Shown here piece by piece: positions 26,443-34,433 of a stretch of 64,000 bases of DNA; positions within the stretch are counted from its first letter, which is position 1, and each line of letters begins with the position of its first letter. The notes under the pieces were generated by a model, which was given only the letters and a program-made list of their open reading frames with translations, searched no databases and had not been told where the DNA came from. Origin of the DNA: Luteimonas terrae (lineage in GTDB: Bacteria; Pseudomonadota; Gammaproteobacteria; Xanthomonadales; Xanthomonadaceae). Both the position numbers and the translations under genes were made by a program. The stretch is from contig NZ_SMTG01000002.1 of the NCBI RefSeq assembly GCF_004358165.1, positions 1,302,001 through 1,366,000 on the forward strand. Reading direction: 5' to 3'.

Positions 26443-27359
26443 CACGCGCGTTCGCCGAACAGATTGCGCAGCACGGCATCCGGCGGCGCGTCGGTCCACT
26501 GTGTAGCGAGGCGGATACCGGCTGCCGCCAGTCGCGCGGCGAGTGCGCGCGAGGCGGCCTCGAAACGTGCGAGGTAGTCGGCGCGCAAGACGGGCCCGTC
26601 CCCAAGCAGCGATTCGCCGGATTCGGGTTCGACGAACCGGCGTCCGTCCGCGAACGGAAAGTCGCGCTCGTCGGCGGTCAGCACCCGGATCGCGATGACC
26701 TCGCGACCGGCACGCGCCAGCTGCACGAGTTGCTCGACCGCGGCGTCGTCGAACCAGTCGCCGATCGCGACGACCAGATCCCCGCGTGCGATGCGCCCCC
26801 ACGCCGGCGCGAGCGCGGTTGCATGCGGCCATTCTCCCCGCGGGTCGACCCGATCCAGCGCGTGCCGCAGGCGATCGCGCTGCCGCGGCCCGATGCCCGG
26901 CGTCTCCAGCGCCACGCCCGCACCGCCGCACAGCACCAGACCGCAGGCATCACCTTGGCGCTGTGCGATCTCGTACACGCAGGTCGCCAGCAGCCGCCCC
27001 ACGTCGAAGCGCCTGCGCGTCGGCGCGGCCTCGTCGGCCTGCGCCATCGATGCGGTGGTGTCGAGCAGCACCCAGGCGCGGACGGGGCTATCGCGCTCGG
27101 CCTCGCGGACGAAGAAGCGGTCGCTGCGGGCGTAGAGCTTCCAGTCGATCTGCCGCGGTTCGTCGCCGGACTCGTAGGCGCGGTACTGCGCGAACTCCAG
27201 CCCGCTGCCGCGATTGCGGCTGGCATGGTGGCCGATGCCCTGCCGCCCCGGCGCGTGTCGCGGTCGCAGGCGCAGCGTCGCGAGCAGCGACCGCAACGCG
27301 GGCGACAGCGGATCGCCTGCCGCGGCAGGCATCGGCGCACTGGATGACGCGTGTGCCAT
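26442..27359 (-). CDS. DUF58-domain protein
   Basis: A 305-residue protein containing the DUF58 signature GSGLEFAQYRAYESGDEPRQIDWKLYARSDRFFVREAE, followed by a VWA-like half with VLLDTTASMAQAD, a MIDAS-like D-x-T-x-S sequence. DUF58 proteins are the regular partners of MoxR ATPases; the pair is thought to work as a chaperone that activates metal-dependent or envelope targets. It starts 8 nt after moxR and overlaps the next gene by one base. Confidence 0.88.
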   Translation of the reverse strand: MAHASSSAPMPAAAGDPLSPALRSLLATLRLRPRHAPGRQGIGHHASRNRGSGLEFAQYRAYESGDEPRQIDWKLYARSDRFFVREAERDSPVRAWVLLDTTASMAQADEAAPTRRRFDVGRLLATCVYEIAQRQGDACGLVLCGGAGVALETPGIGPRQRDRLRHALDRVDPRGEWPHATALAPAWGRIARGDLVVAIGDWFDDAAVEQLVQLARAGREVIAIRVLTADERDFPFADGRRFVEPESGESLLGDGPVLRADYLARFEAASRALAARLAAAGIRLATQWTDAPPDAVLRNLFGERA

Positions 27360-27367
27360 TGCCGGCG

Positions 27368-28369
27368 TCAGCGCCCCGGTGCGGGCAGCGCGCGCAGCAG
27401 CCCGGCGATCACCGCGTCGGCATCGACCTGCGCCGCTTCGGCGGCGAAGGACAGCACCAGACGATGGCGCAGCACCGGCGCCAGCAATGCGGCGACATCG
27501 TCGCGCGTCGCGCCCAGCCGGCCCTGCAGCAGCGCACGCGCCTTCGCGGCGAGGACCAGGGACTGGCCGGCGCGCGGGCCGGCGCCCCAGCGCACGTAGT
27601 CGCGCACGATCTCGGGCGCACCCTCGCCCGGGCGCGTCGCGCGCACCAGCGCGGTGATCCACGCCAGCAGGTCGTCGCCCACATGGATCTCGCGCACCAG
27701 GGCCTGCAGCGCGAGTACGGCCCCGGCATCCATCACGCGCGGCACCTCGGCGTCAGCCGAACCCGTCGTGCGCGCGAGGATCGCCTGCTCCTCGTCGGCG
27801 TCGGGATATCCGAGCGAGACGTGCAGCAGGAAGCGGTCGAGCTGCGCCTCGGGCAGCGGATAGGTGCCGGCCTGCTCGATCGGATTCTGGGTCGCCAGCA
27901 CGAAGAACGGCCGCGGCAATACGCGCGTCACACCAGCGTGGCTCACGGTGCGCTCGGCCATCGCTTCCAGCAGCGCGGCCTGGGTCTTGGGTGGCGTGCG
28001 GTTGAGTTCGTCGGCCAGCAGCAGCTGCGTGAACACCGGGCCTTCCTGGAAGCGGAAGTGCCGCTTGCCGGTGCCGTGGTCTTCCTCGAGCAGTTCGGTG
28101 CCGAGCAGATCGCTGGGCATCAGGTCGGGCGTGAACTGCACGCGCCGGAAGCCGAGATCCAGCGCCTGCCCCAGTGTGCGCACCAGCAGCGTCTTGCCCA
28201 GGCCGGGCACGCCTTCTAGCAAGACGTGTCCGCCTGCGAGCAGCGCGACCAGCAGCTGTTCGACCACATCGGCCTGACCGACGACCGCGCGTCCGATCGC
28301 CTGGCGCAAGGCGTCGAGTTGCGCGAGTCGCGCCTGCAGGTCGGCTTCGGTGGGAGCGGTGACGGTCAT
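27368..28369 (-). CDS. moxR: MoxR-family AAA+ ATPase
   Basis: A 333-residue cytoplasmic AAA+ protein. Walker A is GVPGLGKT (53-60), Walker B LLLADELNR (117-124), sensor 1 in LATQNPIEQ, and the arginine-finger region is in LPEAQLDRFL. The ATG at 28369 is the first good start; upstream sequence in frame is unrelated. MoxR proteins act with DUF58/VWA proteins as metal-insertion or complex-assembly chaperones. It follows the DUF4159 gene after a 97-bp gap containing a REP-like palindrome. Confidence 0.93.
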   Translation of the reverse strand: MTVTAPTEADLQARLAQLDALRQAIGRAVVGQADVVEQLLVALLAGGHVLLEGVPGLGKTLLVRTLGQALDLGFRRVQFTPDLMPSDLLGTELLEEDHGTGKRHFRFQEGPVFTQLLLADELNRTPPKTQAALLEAMAERTVSHAGVTRVLPRPFFVLATQNPIEQAGTYPLPEAQLDRFLLHVSLGYPDADEEQAILARTTGSADAEVPRVMDAGAVLALQALVREIHVGDDLLAWITALVRATRPGEGAPEIVRDYVRWGAGPRAGQSLVLAAKARALLQGRLGATRDDVAALLAPVLRHRLVLSFAAEAAQVDADAVIAGLLRALPAPGR

Positions 28370-28381
28370 GCGTAGATTCCT

Positions 28382-28449
28382 GTGGGAACGCGCTCGCGCG
28401 CGGTCAGGCGGTCCCGGTGGAGCGCGATCGCGCACAAGCGCGCGCCCAC
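28382..28449. repeat. REP-like inverted repeat between DUF4159 gene and moxR
   Basis: A 20-base left arm starting GTGGGAACGCGCTCGCGCGC pairs imperfectly with a right arm ending GCGCGCCCAC. It resembles the GTGGGAGCGAGC-type doublet at 34268-34345 but is degenerate. It may lower transcription between the first gene and the rest of the operon. Confidence 0.4.
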
Positions 28450-28466
28450 GGGAGACACAGTCGGGG

Positions 28467-29165
28467 TCATGCGCTCAGGGCGTACATGACGATGTTGACC
28501 GCGAACTTCGTGTTGTCCTCGGCCAGGAAGCGCTTGTTGCGCCAGTCGTAGTCCCACTCGCAGCCGTAGTCCTTGTTGCTGTAGAGCACGGCCAGGCGCC
28601 CGTCGATCGTGATGCCCTTGAGATAGTCGTGCACCAGATCGTCGCCCCAGCCGTTGAGCTCGAAGCTCGTCGCCGGCGGGCCGTCGGGGAACTGGAAGAA
28701 GCTGCGATAGATCGCGTGGTCGTTCGGCAGCTTGCGCAGCGCCGACGCCCCGAAGATCGCCGCCATCTGCGCCTCGAAGGACTTCGCGAACAGACCGTCG
28801 ATGTCGTGGTTGCAGTCGTCGGCGAACACGAAGCCGCCGCCGCGCACGTAGCGCTCGAAGTTGCGCCGCTCGGCCGGGCTGAACTCGACCAGCTTGTGCC
28901 CGGCCATGTAGCAGAACGGCGAGGCCAGCATCTTCGGGTCCGACAGCGAGACGACACGCTCTTCGGGATCGACGCGCAGATTCGTGTAGTCGATCAGCGA
29001 GGTGATGACGTTGGACGGCATGCGCTGGTCGACATCCCAGTTGCCGGACTCGTAGCGCAGGCGCGTGAACCAGAAGTCATAGCGCGCTGATTGCGCCACA
29101 AGCGGAGGCAACGCGAGCGCGGCGGCGCTGCCGAGCAGCAGTTGCAGCGAAGTCCTGCGCTTCAT
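28467..29165 (-). CDS. DUF4159-domain exported protein, first gene of the MoxR operon
   Basis: A 232-residue protein with signal peptide MKRRTSLQLLLGSAAALALP. The DUF4159 core is clear: DFWFTRLRYESGNWDVDQRMPSNVITSLIDYTNL, then FVFADDCNHDIDGLF and HAIYRSFFQFPDGPP. The fold is related to class I amidotransferases but lacks the catalytic triad. In many bacteria DUF4159 is encoded with MoxR, DUF58 and Bat-like genes. It likely sits in the periplasm as a partner of the membrane components encoded downstream. Confidence 0.86.
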   Translation of the reverse strand: MKRRTSLQLLLGSAAALALPPLVAQSARYDFWFTRLRYESGNWDVDQRMPSNVITSLIDYTNLRVDPEERVVSLSDPKMLASPFCYMAGHKLVEFSPAERRNFERYVRGGGFVFADDCNHDIDGLFAKSFEAQMAAIFGASALRKLPNDHAIYRSFFQFPDGPPATSFELNGWGDDLVHDYLKGITIDGRLAVLYSNKDYGCEWDYDWRNKRFLAEDNTKFAVNIVMYALSA

Positions 29166-29387
29166 GACAGGTCAAGGCGCGTTGCGCGGCATCGATGACC
29201 ACCACCGCGCGTCGGGAGGACCACCACCGCATGCCCCGCGCGCTCGACCACGCTGCGACTGCCCGCTTTTGCCCTGGACATCACGCGGTGCGCAGGCCCG
29301 ATCGGGGCTGCGCACCGCGGATAGGCCCCTACGGCTGCGCGCTGCAGTGTTCATGGCTTCACGCAGCGTCGCGGCGCACCGGAATCG
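29166..29387. terminator. Intergenic region with a strong hairpin between tldE and the MoxR operon
   Basis: No gene is seen. GCGGTGCGCAG (29285-29295) pairs with CTGCGCACCGC (29308-29318), and the loop itself holds the palindrome CCCGATCGGG. On the minus strand this lies about 70 bp after the tldE stop and would end the tld operon, though it lacks a T-run. The promoter for the DUF4159 gene must lie between it and 29165; no clear -35/-10 pair stands out. Confidence 0.55.
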
Positions 29388-30722
29388 TCAGACCGCATCC
29401 GACAAGGACGTGAAGGTGAAGTCCCGCAAGCGCATCGGCGGCAGCATCATCACCATCGACGACTCGTCGCCGCCCACGCGCACCGGTCGGCCCAGCTCGT
29501 CGATGTTGTTGAGCATGATCACCGGCGACTCGTTGAAGCGGAAATTCTTCACCGGGTGCTTGATCTGTCCGTTCTCGATGTAGAACGTGCCGTCGCGGGT
29601 GAGGCCGGTCAGCAGCACGGTCTGCGGATCGACCATGCGGATGTACCAGGTGCGCGTGACCAGGATGCCGCGGTCGGTGTCGCGGATCAGGTCGGCCGTG
29701 GTGCCCTCGCCGCCCGACATCAGCAGGTTGCCCGGACGGCCGACCGCGCGCTTGCCCTGCTGCTGCGCCCAGAAGCGCGAGTAGTCGAGGTTGGCGATCT
29801 TGCCGTTCTCGATGATCGCCATCTTCTCGCGCGGCAGGCCTTCGCCGTCCCACGGCATGACCGCCGCTTCGGGGTGCCACGGATCGGCGATGATGTTGAC
29901 GCGCGGGTCGTAGACCTGCTCGCCGAGCTTGTTGCCGCCACCGCGCTTGGACAGGAAGCTGCGGCCCTCGTCGGCGGTGCGCGCATCGAAGAAGCGCATC
30001 ATGAAGCTGATCAGGCCCGCGGCCGCGGCCGGCTCCAGGATCACCGTGTACTTGCCGGGTTCGAGCGCCTTGGCTTCGGCCGAATCGCTGGCCTTGCGCA
30101 TCGCCACGCGGATGTCGCGGCCGGCGTCGAAGGCGCTGGCGTCCTTGAGATTGCGGCCCACCCAGCCCGAACCGCGGCCGTCTTCGGTGCGCACGGTGCA
30201 GGTGTAGTTGAAGTTGGTCGCCTGCTGGTAGCCGAAGTTGCCGTTGCTGTTGGCGAAGGCGACGAAGCTCCTGCCGTCGTCGAGGAAGCCGGCGGCGATC
30301 AGCTGCTCGGCCCGGCACGGGGTGATCGAACCGGCGGCGACCTGCGCGCGGAATTCCGGCGTGATCGCCGCGGTGGATTCGCTGAAGGTCGGGCTGGGGC
30401 GGTATTCCTGCTTGCCGATGGCCGGCAGGAATTCCGGGTTCTCGGGTGCGAGTCGCGCGAGGTCTTCGGCGCGCTTGACCACGCTGCGCAGCGAGGCCTC
30501 GTCGAAGGCGTTGATGCTGGCGGTGCCGACGCGCTTGCCGAACGCGACCTGCACCGCGAGTTCGGCGTTGCTGACGAGCCCGCTGGTGGACACGTTGTTG
30601 AGCGCGAACCGGATGTTGCCGTCGATCGAGCCGGCCAGCGTGGCCGTGCATTCGTCGGCGGTGGACAGCGCGACGGTCTTCTCGAGGATCTCGCGCGCCT
30701 GGGCTTCGGTGAAGATGGTCAT
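29388..30722 (-). CDS. TldE/PmbA-like subunit of a modulator-of-DNA-gyrase family protease
   Basis: A 444-residue member of the TldD/PmbA family without the HExxxH site, so the TldE-like, non-catalytic-zinc partner. Motifs include SIDGNIRFALNNVSTSGLVSNAELAVQVAFGKRVGTAS near the N-terminus and GGEGTTADLIRDTDRGILVTRTWYIRMVDPQTVLLTGLTRDGTF in the C-terminal barrel. No signal peptide is visible, unlike the two TldD genes upstream. AAGGAG lies 8 bases before the ATG; the gap from the preceding tldD is 12 nt. It should form a heterodimer with one or both TldD proteins. Confidence 0.88.
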   Translation of the reverse strand: MTIFTEAQAREILEKTVALSTADECTATLAGSIDGNIRFALNNVSTSGLVSNAELAVQVAFGKRVGTASINAFDEASLRSVVKRAEDLARLAPENPEFLPAIGKQEYRPSPTFSESTAAITPEFRAQVAAGSITPCRAEQLIAAGFLDDGRSFVAFANSNGNFGYQQATNFNYTCTVRTEDGRGSGWVGRNLKDASAFDAGRDIRVAMRKASDSAEAKALEPGKYTVILEPAAAAGLISFMMRFFDARTADEGRSFLSKRGGGNKLGEQVYDPRVNIIADPWHPEAAVMPWDGEGLPREKMAIIENGKIANLDYSRFWAQQQGKRAVGRPGNLLMSGGEGTTADLIRDTDRGILVTRTWYIRMVDPQTVLLTGLTRDGTFYIENGQIKHPVKNFRFNESPVIMLNNIDELGRPVRVGGDESSMVMMLPPMRLRDFTFTSLSDAV

Positions 30723-30734
30723 GGAAGAGGCTCC

Positions 30735-32369
30735 TTAGCCGAGCGAACGCGCGGTGTTGATGACGTTGATGCCGTTGAAGCGCGCGGTCGAGGACCCGTG
30801 CGACACCGCCGACACCTGGCTGGGCTGGCCCTTGCCGTCGAAGAACGAACCGCCGAGACGGTAGTCGCTCTCGTCGCAGATCGCGACGCAGGCGTTCCAG
30901 AATTCCGGCGTGCGGATCTGGTAGGCCACGTCCTCGATCATGCCGGTGATCGCACCGTTCTTGATCTCGTAGAACAGCTGGCCGCCGAACTGCGCGTTGT
31001 AGCGCTGCTGGTCGATCGAGAACGAACCGTCGCCGACGATGTAGATGCCGTCCTCGACGTCCTTGATCATGTCCGCCACGCTCAGCTTCGCCTTGCCAGG
31101 CGCCAGCGAGACGTTGGGCATGCGCTGGAACTGCACGCTCGACCACGAGTCGGCATAGCAGCAGCCGTCCGACTCGGTCTTGCCGAGGATGTGGGCCTGA
31201 TCGCGGATCGCCTGGTAATCGACCAGCTTGCCGTCGGTGATCATGTTCCAGCGCTTGGTCTTGACGCCTTCGTCGTCGTAACCCACGGCGCCGAGGCTGC
31301 CTTCCTGGGTCTTGTCGGCGAACACGGTGACCAGATCACTGCCGTACTGGAAGCGCTGCTCGCGCTTGTCGAGCGTGGCGAAGCTGGTGCCGGCGTAGTT
31401 GGCCTCGTAGCCGAGCACGCGGTCGAGTTCGAGCGGATGGCCGATGGCTTCGTGGATCGTCAGCCAGGTGTGCGAGGGGTCGAGCACGAGGTCGTAACGG
31501 CCCGGCTTGACGGTCGGCGCCTTGAGCTTCTCCTGCGCCTGCTTGGCGGCGGCGATCGCGTCCTCGCGCATGTCGTAGGACTTGCCGTAATTGACGACGC
31601 CGTTCGGCGAAACGACCTTGCCCGACGCGGCGCCGTCCAGATATTCGTAGCCCATGCCCATCGGTGAGGACAGGCCGCTGCGGGTGCGGAACTTGCCGCT
31701 GGCCTTGTCGATCGCGGTGACCGTCATCGGCGCCCAGATGCGGTGCACGTCCTGGTCGATGTAGGAACCGTCCGTGCTGGCGAAGTACTTCTGTTCGTTG
31801 ACCAGGAACAGCGTCGAATTCACGAAACTCGCGCCCGCGCCCATCGCCGCGGCGTTGACGCCCAGCAGCAGCTCCACCTTTTCGGCCACCGGCACTTCCA
31901 TGCCGTTCTTGGTCAGCGGCGTGCGCCACGACACCTCGCCGACGCCCGGCGCCGGCGCCAGCTGCACCGGCGCGGTCTGCACCTTGGCGTTGGCCATCGC
32001 GATGGCGGCCGCCTGGCGCGCGGCCTCGGCGACGCCCTGCTCGGTCAGCGTATTGGTCGCCGCGAAGCCCCAGGCACCGCCGGCGATCACGCGCACGCCG
32101 ACACCGATCGATTCGGTGCTGACCACGTTCTGCACCTTGTCCTCGCGCGTCATCACGAACTGGCGCAGGTAGCGGCCCACGCGCACGTCGCAGTAGGTCG
32201 CACCGGCGGACGTGGCGGCGTTGAGGCCGGCGTCGGCCAGTCGCTTCTTGAAGCCGACATCGAGCGTGGACATCAGCTGCTCGGCGGCGATGACCCGACC
32301 GAAGACGGCAGGCAGCATCAGGCCGCCCGCGCCGACACCAGCGAGGGCGAGGAAGTCGCGTCTATGCAA
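30735..32369 (-). CDS. TldD-family metalloprotease with Tat signal (paralogue 1)
   Basis: A 544-residue zinc protease. I place the start at the TTG at 32369, which gives MHRRDFLALAGVGAGGLMLP, a twin-arginine leader matching paralogue 2, and has GGGAG upstream; the frame is open further but without a leader. The metal site HExxxH is HEAIGH (306-311), with the typical following ANYAGTSFATLD. The N-terminal half has GATYCDVRVGRYLRQ and the VRVIAGGAWGFAATN block. E. coli TldD is cytoplasmic and cleaves unfolded peptides inside a closed cavity; here the enzyme appears to be exported. Confidence 0.9.
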   Translation of the reverse strand: MHRRDFLALAGVGAGGLMLPAVFGRVIAAEQLMSTLDVGFKKRLADAGLNAATSAGATYCDVRVGRYLRQFVMTREDKVQNVVSTESIGVGVRVIAGGAWGFAATNTLTEQGVAEAARQAAAIAMANAKVQTAPVQLAPAPGVGEVSWRTPLTKNGMEVPVAEKVELLLGVNAAAMGAGASFVNSTLFLVNEQKYFASTDGSYIDQDVHRIWAPMTVTAIDKASGKFRTRSGLSSPMGMGYEYLDGAASGKVVSPNGVVNYGKSYDMREDAIAAAKQAQEKLKAPTVKPGRYDLVLDPSHTWLTIHEAIGHPLELDRVLGYEANYAGTSFATLDKREQRFQYGSDLVTVFADKTQEGSLGAVGYDDEGVKTKRWNMITDGKLVDYQAIRDQAHILGKTESDGCCYADSWSSVQFQRMPNVSLAPGKAKLSVADMIKDVEDGIYIVGDGSFSIDQQRYNAQFGGQLFYEIKNGAITGMIEDVAYQIRTPEFWNACVAICDESDYRLGGSFFDGKGQPSQVSAVSHGSSTARFNGINVINTARSLG

Positions 32370-32552
32370 GGGAGCTCTCCCGGATAACGGGTCCACGGCG
32401 ATCGCGGACGGGGTTGGCGAAGGCGGCAACGCGTCCTGCGGGGCCGTCCCGATTCTTGCCGCGGCGGACGCACAGCGTCCAGTGACTTATGGCATACGCG
32501 GACGTGATGCGGGTCGCGGCCGCGCGCATGACAGCGGCCTGGCTGCGACCCG

Positions 32553-34184
32553 TCAGAGGTTGCGCGCGGTGTTGATGATGTTGATCCCGTCGAAGCGCGT
32601 CGTCGCCGACCCGTGCGACACCGCCGAGACCTGGCTCGGCTGACCCTTGCCGTCGAAGAACGAGCCGCCGAGGCGGAAGTCGCGTGCGTCGCAGATCGCC
32701 GAGCACGCGTTCCAGAACTCGGGCGTGCGGATCTGGTACGCGGCGTCCTCGACCATGCCGGCGATCTCGCCATCCTTGATCTCGTAGTACAGCTGCCCGC
32801 CGAACTGCGCGTTGTAGCGCTGCTGGTCGATGGAGTACGAGCCGCGCCCGTGGATGTAGAGGCCGCGCTCGACGCCGGCGATCATCTCGCGCACGGTCAG
32901 CGGCGTCTGTCCCGGCGCCAGCGAGACGTTGGGCATGCGCTGGAACTGCACGCTCGACCAGGCATCGGCATAGCTGCAGCCGTCGGATTCGGTCTTGCCG
33001 AGGATGTGCGCCTGGTCGCGCGTGGTCTGGTAATCGACGAGGATGCCGTCCTTGACCAGATCCCAGCGCTTGCACTGCACGCCTTCGTCGTCGTAACCCA
33101 CTGCGCCGAGACTGCCGGGCTGGGTCTTGTCGGCGAAGAAGTTGACGATGTCGCTGCCCCAGCGATAGCCGTCCTCGCGCTTGTCGAGCGTGGCGAAACT
33201 GGTGCCGGCGTAGTTGGCTTCGTAGCCGAGCACACGGTCGAGTTCGAGCGGATGGCCGACGTTCTCGTGGATGGTCAAAAACAGGTTCGACGGATCGAGC
33301 ACCAGGTCGTAGCGGCCCGGCTTGACCGACGGCGCGGAGAGTTTCTCGCGCGCCTGCCGCGCGGCGTCGACCGCATCGGCGCGCATGTCGTAGGCCTGCG
33401 CGTAGGCGATCACGCCGCCGGGCAGCTCGAAGCGCTGCGCAGGATCGGGCGTGAGGTATTCGTAGCCCAGCCCCATCGGGCCGGCGAGCCCGTCGCGCGT
33501 GCGGAACTTGCCACTGGCCTTGTCGACGGCGGTGACGGTGAACGGTGCCCAGATCCGGTGCACGTCCTGGTCGATGTAGGAGCCGTCGGTGCTGGCGAAA
33601 TACTTCTGCTCGTTGACCAGGAACAGCCGCGAACTGACGAAATCGGCACCAGCCACCGTCGCGGCCGCATTGACGTCCATCAGCAGCGCGACCTTCTCTT
33701 CCAGCGGCACGGTCATGCCGTTGCGGCGCACCGGCGTCGCCCACGACACCTCGCCCACGCCGCGCACCGGCGCCAGTTGCACCGGCGTGGTCTGGATGCG
33801 CGCATTGGCCTTGGCGATCGCCAGCGCCTGCCGCGTGGCGGCGGCGACACCGTCGGGATCGAGCGTGTTGGTCGCCGCGAAGCCCCAGGCGCCGTTGGCG
33901 ATCACGCGGATGCCGACGCCGGTCGACTCCTCGTTGACCACGTTCTCGACCGTCGCCTCGCGGGTCATCACGTACTGGCGCAGATAGCGCCCGATGCGCG
34001 CGTCGCAATAGCTGCCGCCGCCATCGCGCGACGCCTGCAGGGCCACATCGGCGAGCCGCTTCTTGAGCGCCGGATCGAGCGTGGCGGCCAACTCTTCGGC
34101 TGCGATCGCGCGGCCGATGCCGCCGGGCAGCAGCAGGCTGCCGAGACCGATACCGCCGAAGGCCATGAAGTCGCGACGCCGCAT
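32553..34184 (-). CDS. TldD-family metalloprotease with Tat signal (paralogue 2)
   Basis: A 543-residue close paralogue of the next gene downstream, alignable end to end. The leader MRRRDFMAFGGIGLGSLLLP is a twin-arginine signal, and GGGGAG precedes the ATG. The zinc site reads HENVGH, followed by the same PLELDRVLGYEANYAGTSFA stretch as paralogue 1. It is the first gene of the set; 183 bp separate it from paralogue 1. Substrate specificity probably differs, since loops such as TPDPAQRFELPGG versus DGAASGKVVSPNG have diverged. Confidence 0.9.
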   Translation of the reverse strand: MRRRDFMAFGGIGLGSLLLPGGIGRAIAAEELAATLDPALKKRLADVALQASRDGGGSYCDARIGRYLRQYVMTREATVENVVNEESTGVGIRVIANGAWGFAATNTLDPDGVAAATRQALAIAKANARIQTTPVQLAPVRGVGEVSWATPVRRNGMTVPLEEKVALLMDVNAAATVAGADFVSSRLFLVNEQKYFASTDGSYIDQDVHRIWAPFTVTAVDKASGKFRTRDGLAGPMGLGYEYLTPDPAQRFELPGGVIAYAQAYDMRADAVDAARQAREKLSAPSVKPGRYDLVLDPSNLFLTIHENVGHPLELDRVLGYEANYAGTSFATLDKREDGYRWGSDIVNFFADKTQPGSLGAVGYDDEGVQCKRWDLVKDGILVDYQTTRDQAHILGKTESDGCSYADAWSSVQFQRMPNVSLAPGQTPLTVREMIAGVERGLYIHGRGSYSIDQQRYNAQFGGQLYYEIKDGEIAGMVEDAAYQIRTPEFWNACSAICDARDFRLGGSFFDGKGQPSQVSAVSHGSATTRFDGINIINTARNL

Positions 34185-34267
34185 TGCAGTCTCCCCGCGG
34201 CGGGCGCCGCATAGCGTCCGATTCTTCTTCGCGCGCGACGCGGACGTCAAATCGGCAGCTGCCGGAC

Positions 34268-34345
34268 GTGGGAGCGAGCTTGCTCGCGATTCCGGGCATT
34301 TGACCGCCCAGGCACTATCGGGATCGCGAGCAAGCTCGCTCCCAC
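34268..34345. repeat. REP doublet with perfect 23-bp arms
   Basis: Left arm 34268-34290 starts GTGGGAGCGAGCTTGCTCGC; right arm 34323-34345 is its exact reverse complement. Each arm carries its own small palindrome (GCGAGC..GCTCGC), the classic REP/BIME layout. It lies between the divergent tldD and DUF885 genes. Confidence 0.85.
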
Positions 34346-34433
34346 CAGAAAGCCCTCGCCACCATCGGCACATGCAGGGCGCGCGCCCCGCCTCTATGCT
34401 TGCCCGCTGTCCCGACCGCCGGAAATCCTTCGC

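Noticed and set aside
29166..29583. Plus-strand open frame opposite the end of tldE
   Set aside because: It is antisense to a well-supported gene, starts in a hairpin region and has no homology that I recognise.
32362..32529. 55-codon open frame between the two tldD genes, considered as a TldD peptide substrate
   Set aside because: Its composition is ordinary GC-rich, it has no leader/core layout, and its stop overlaps the paralogue-1 start. No evidence of translation.
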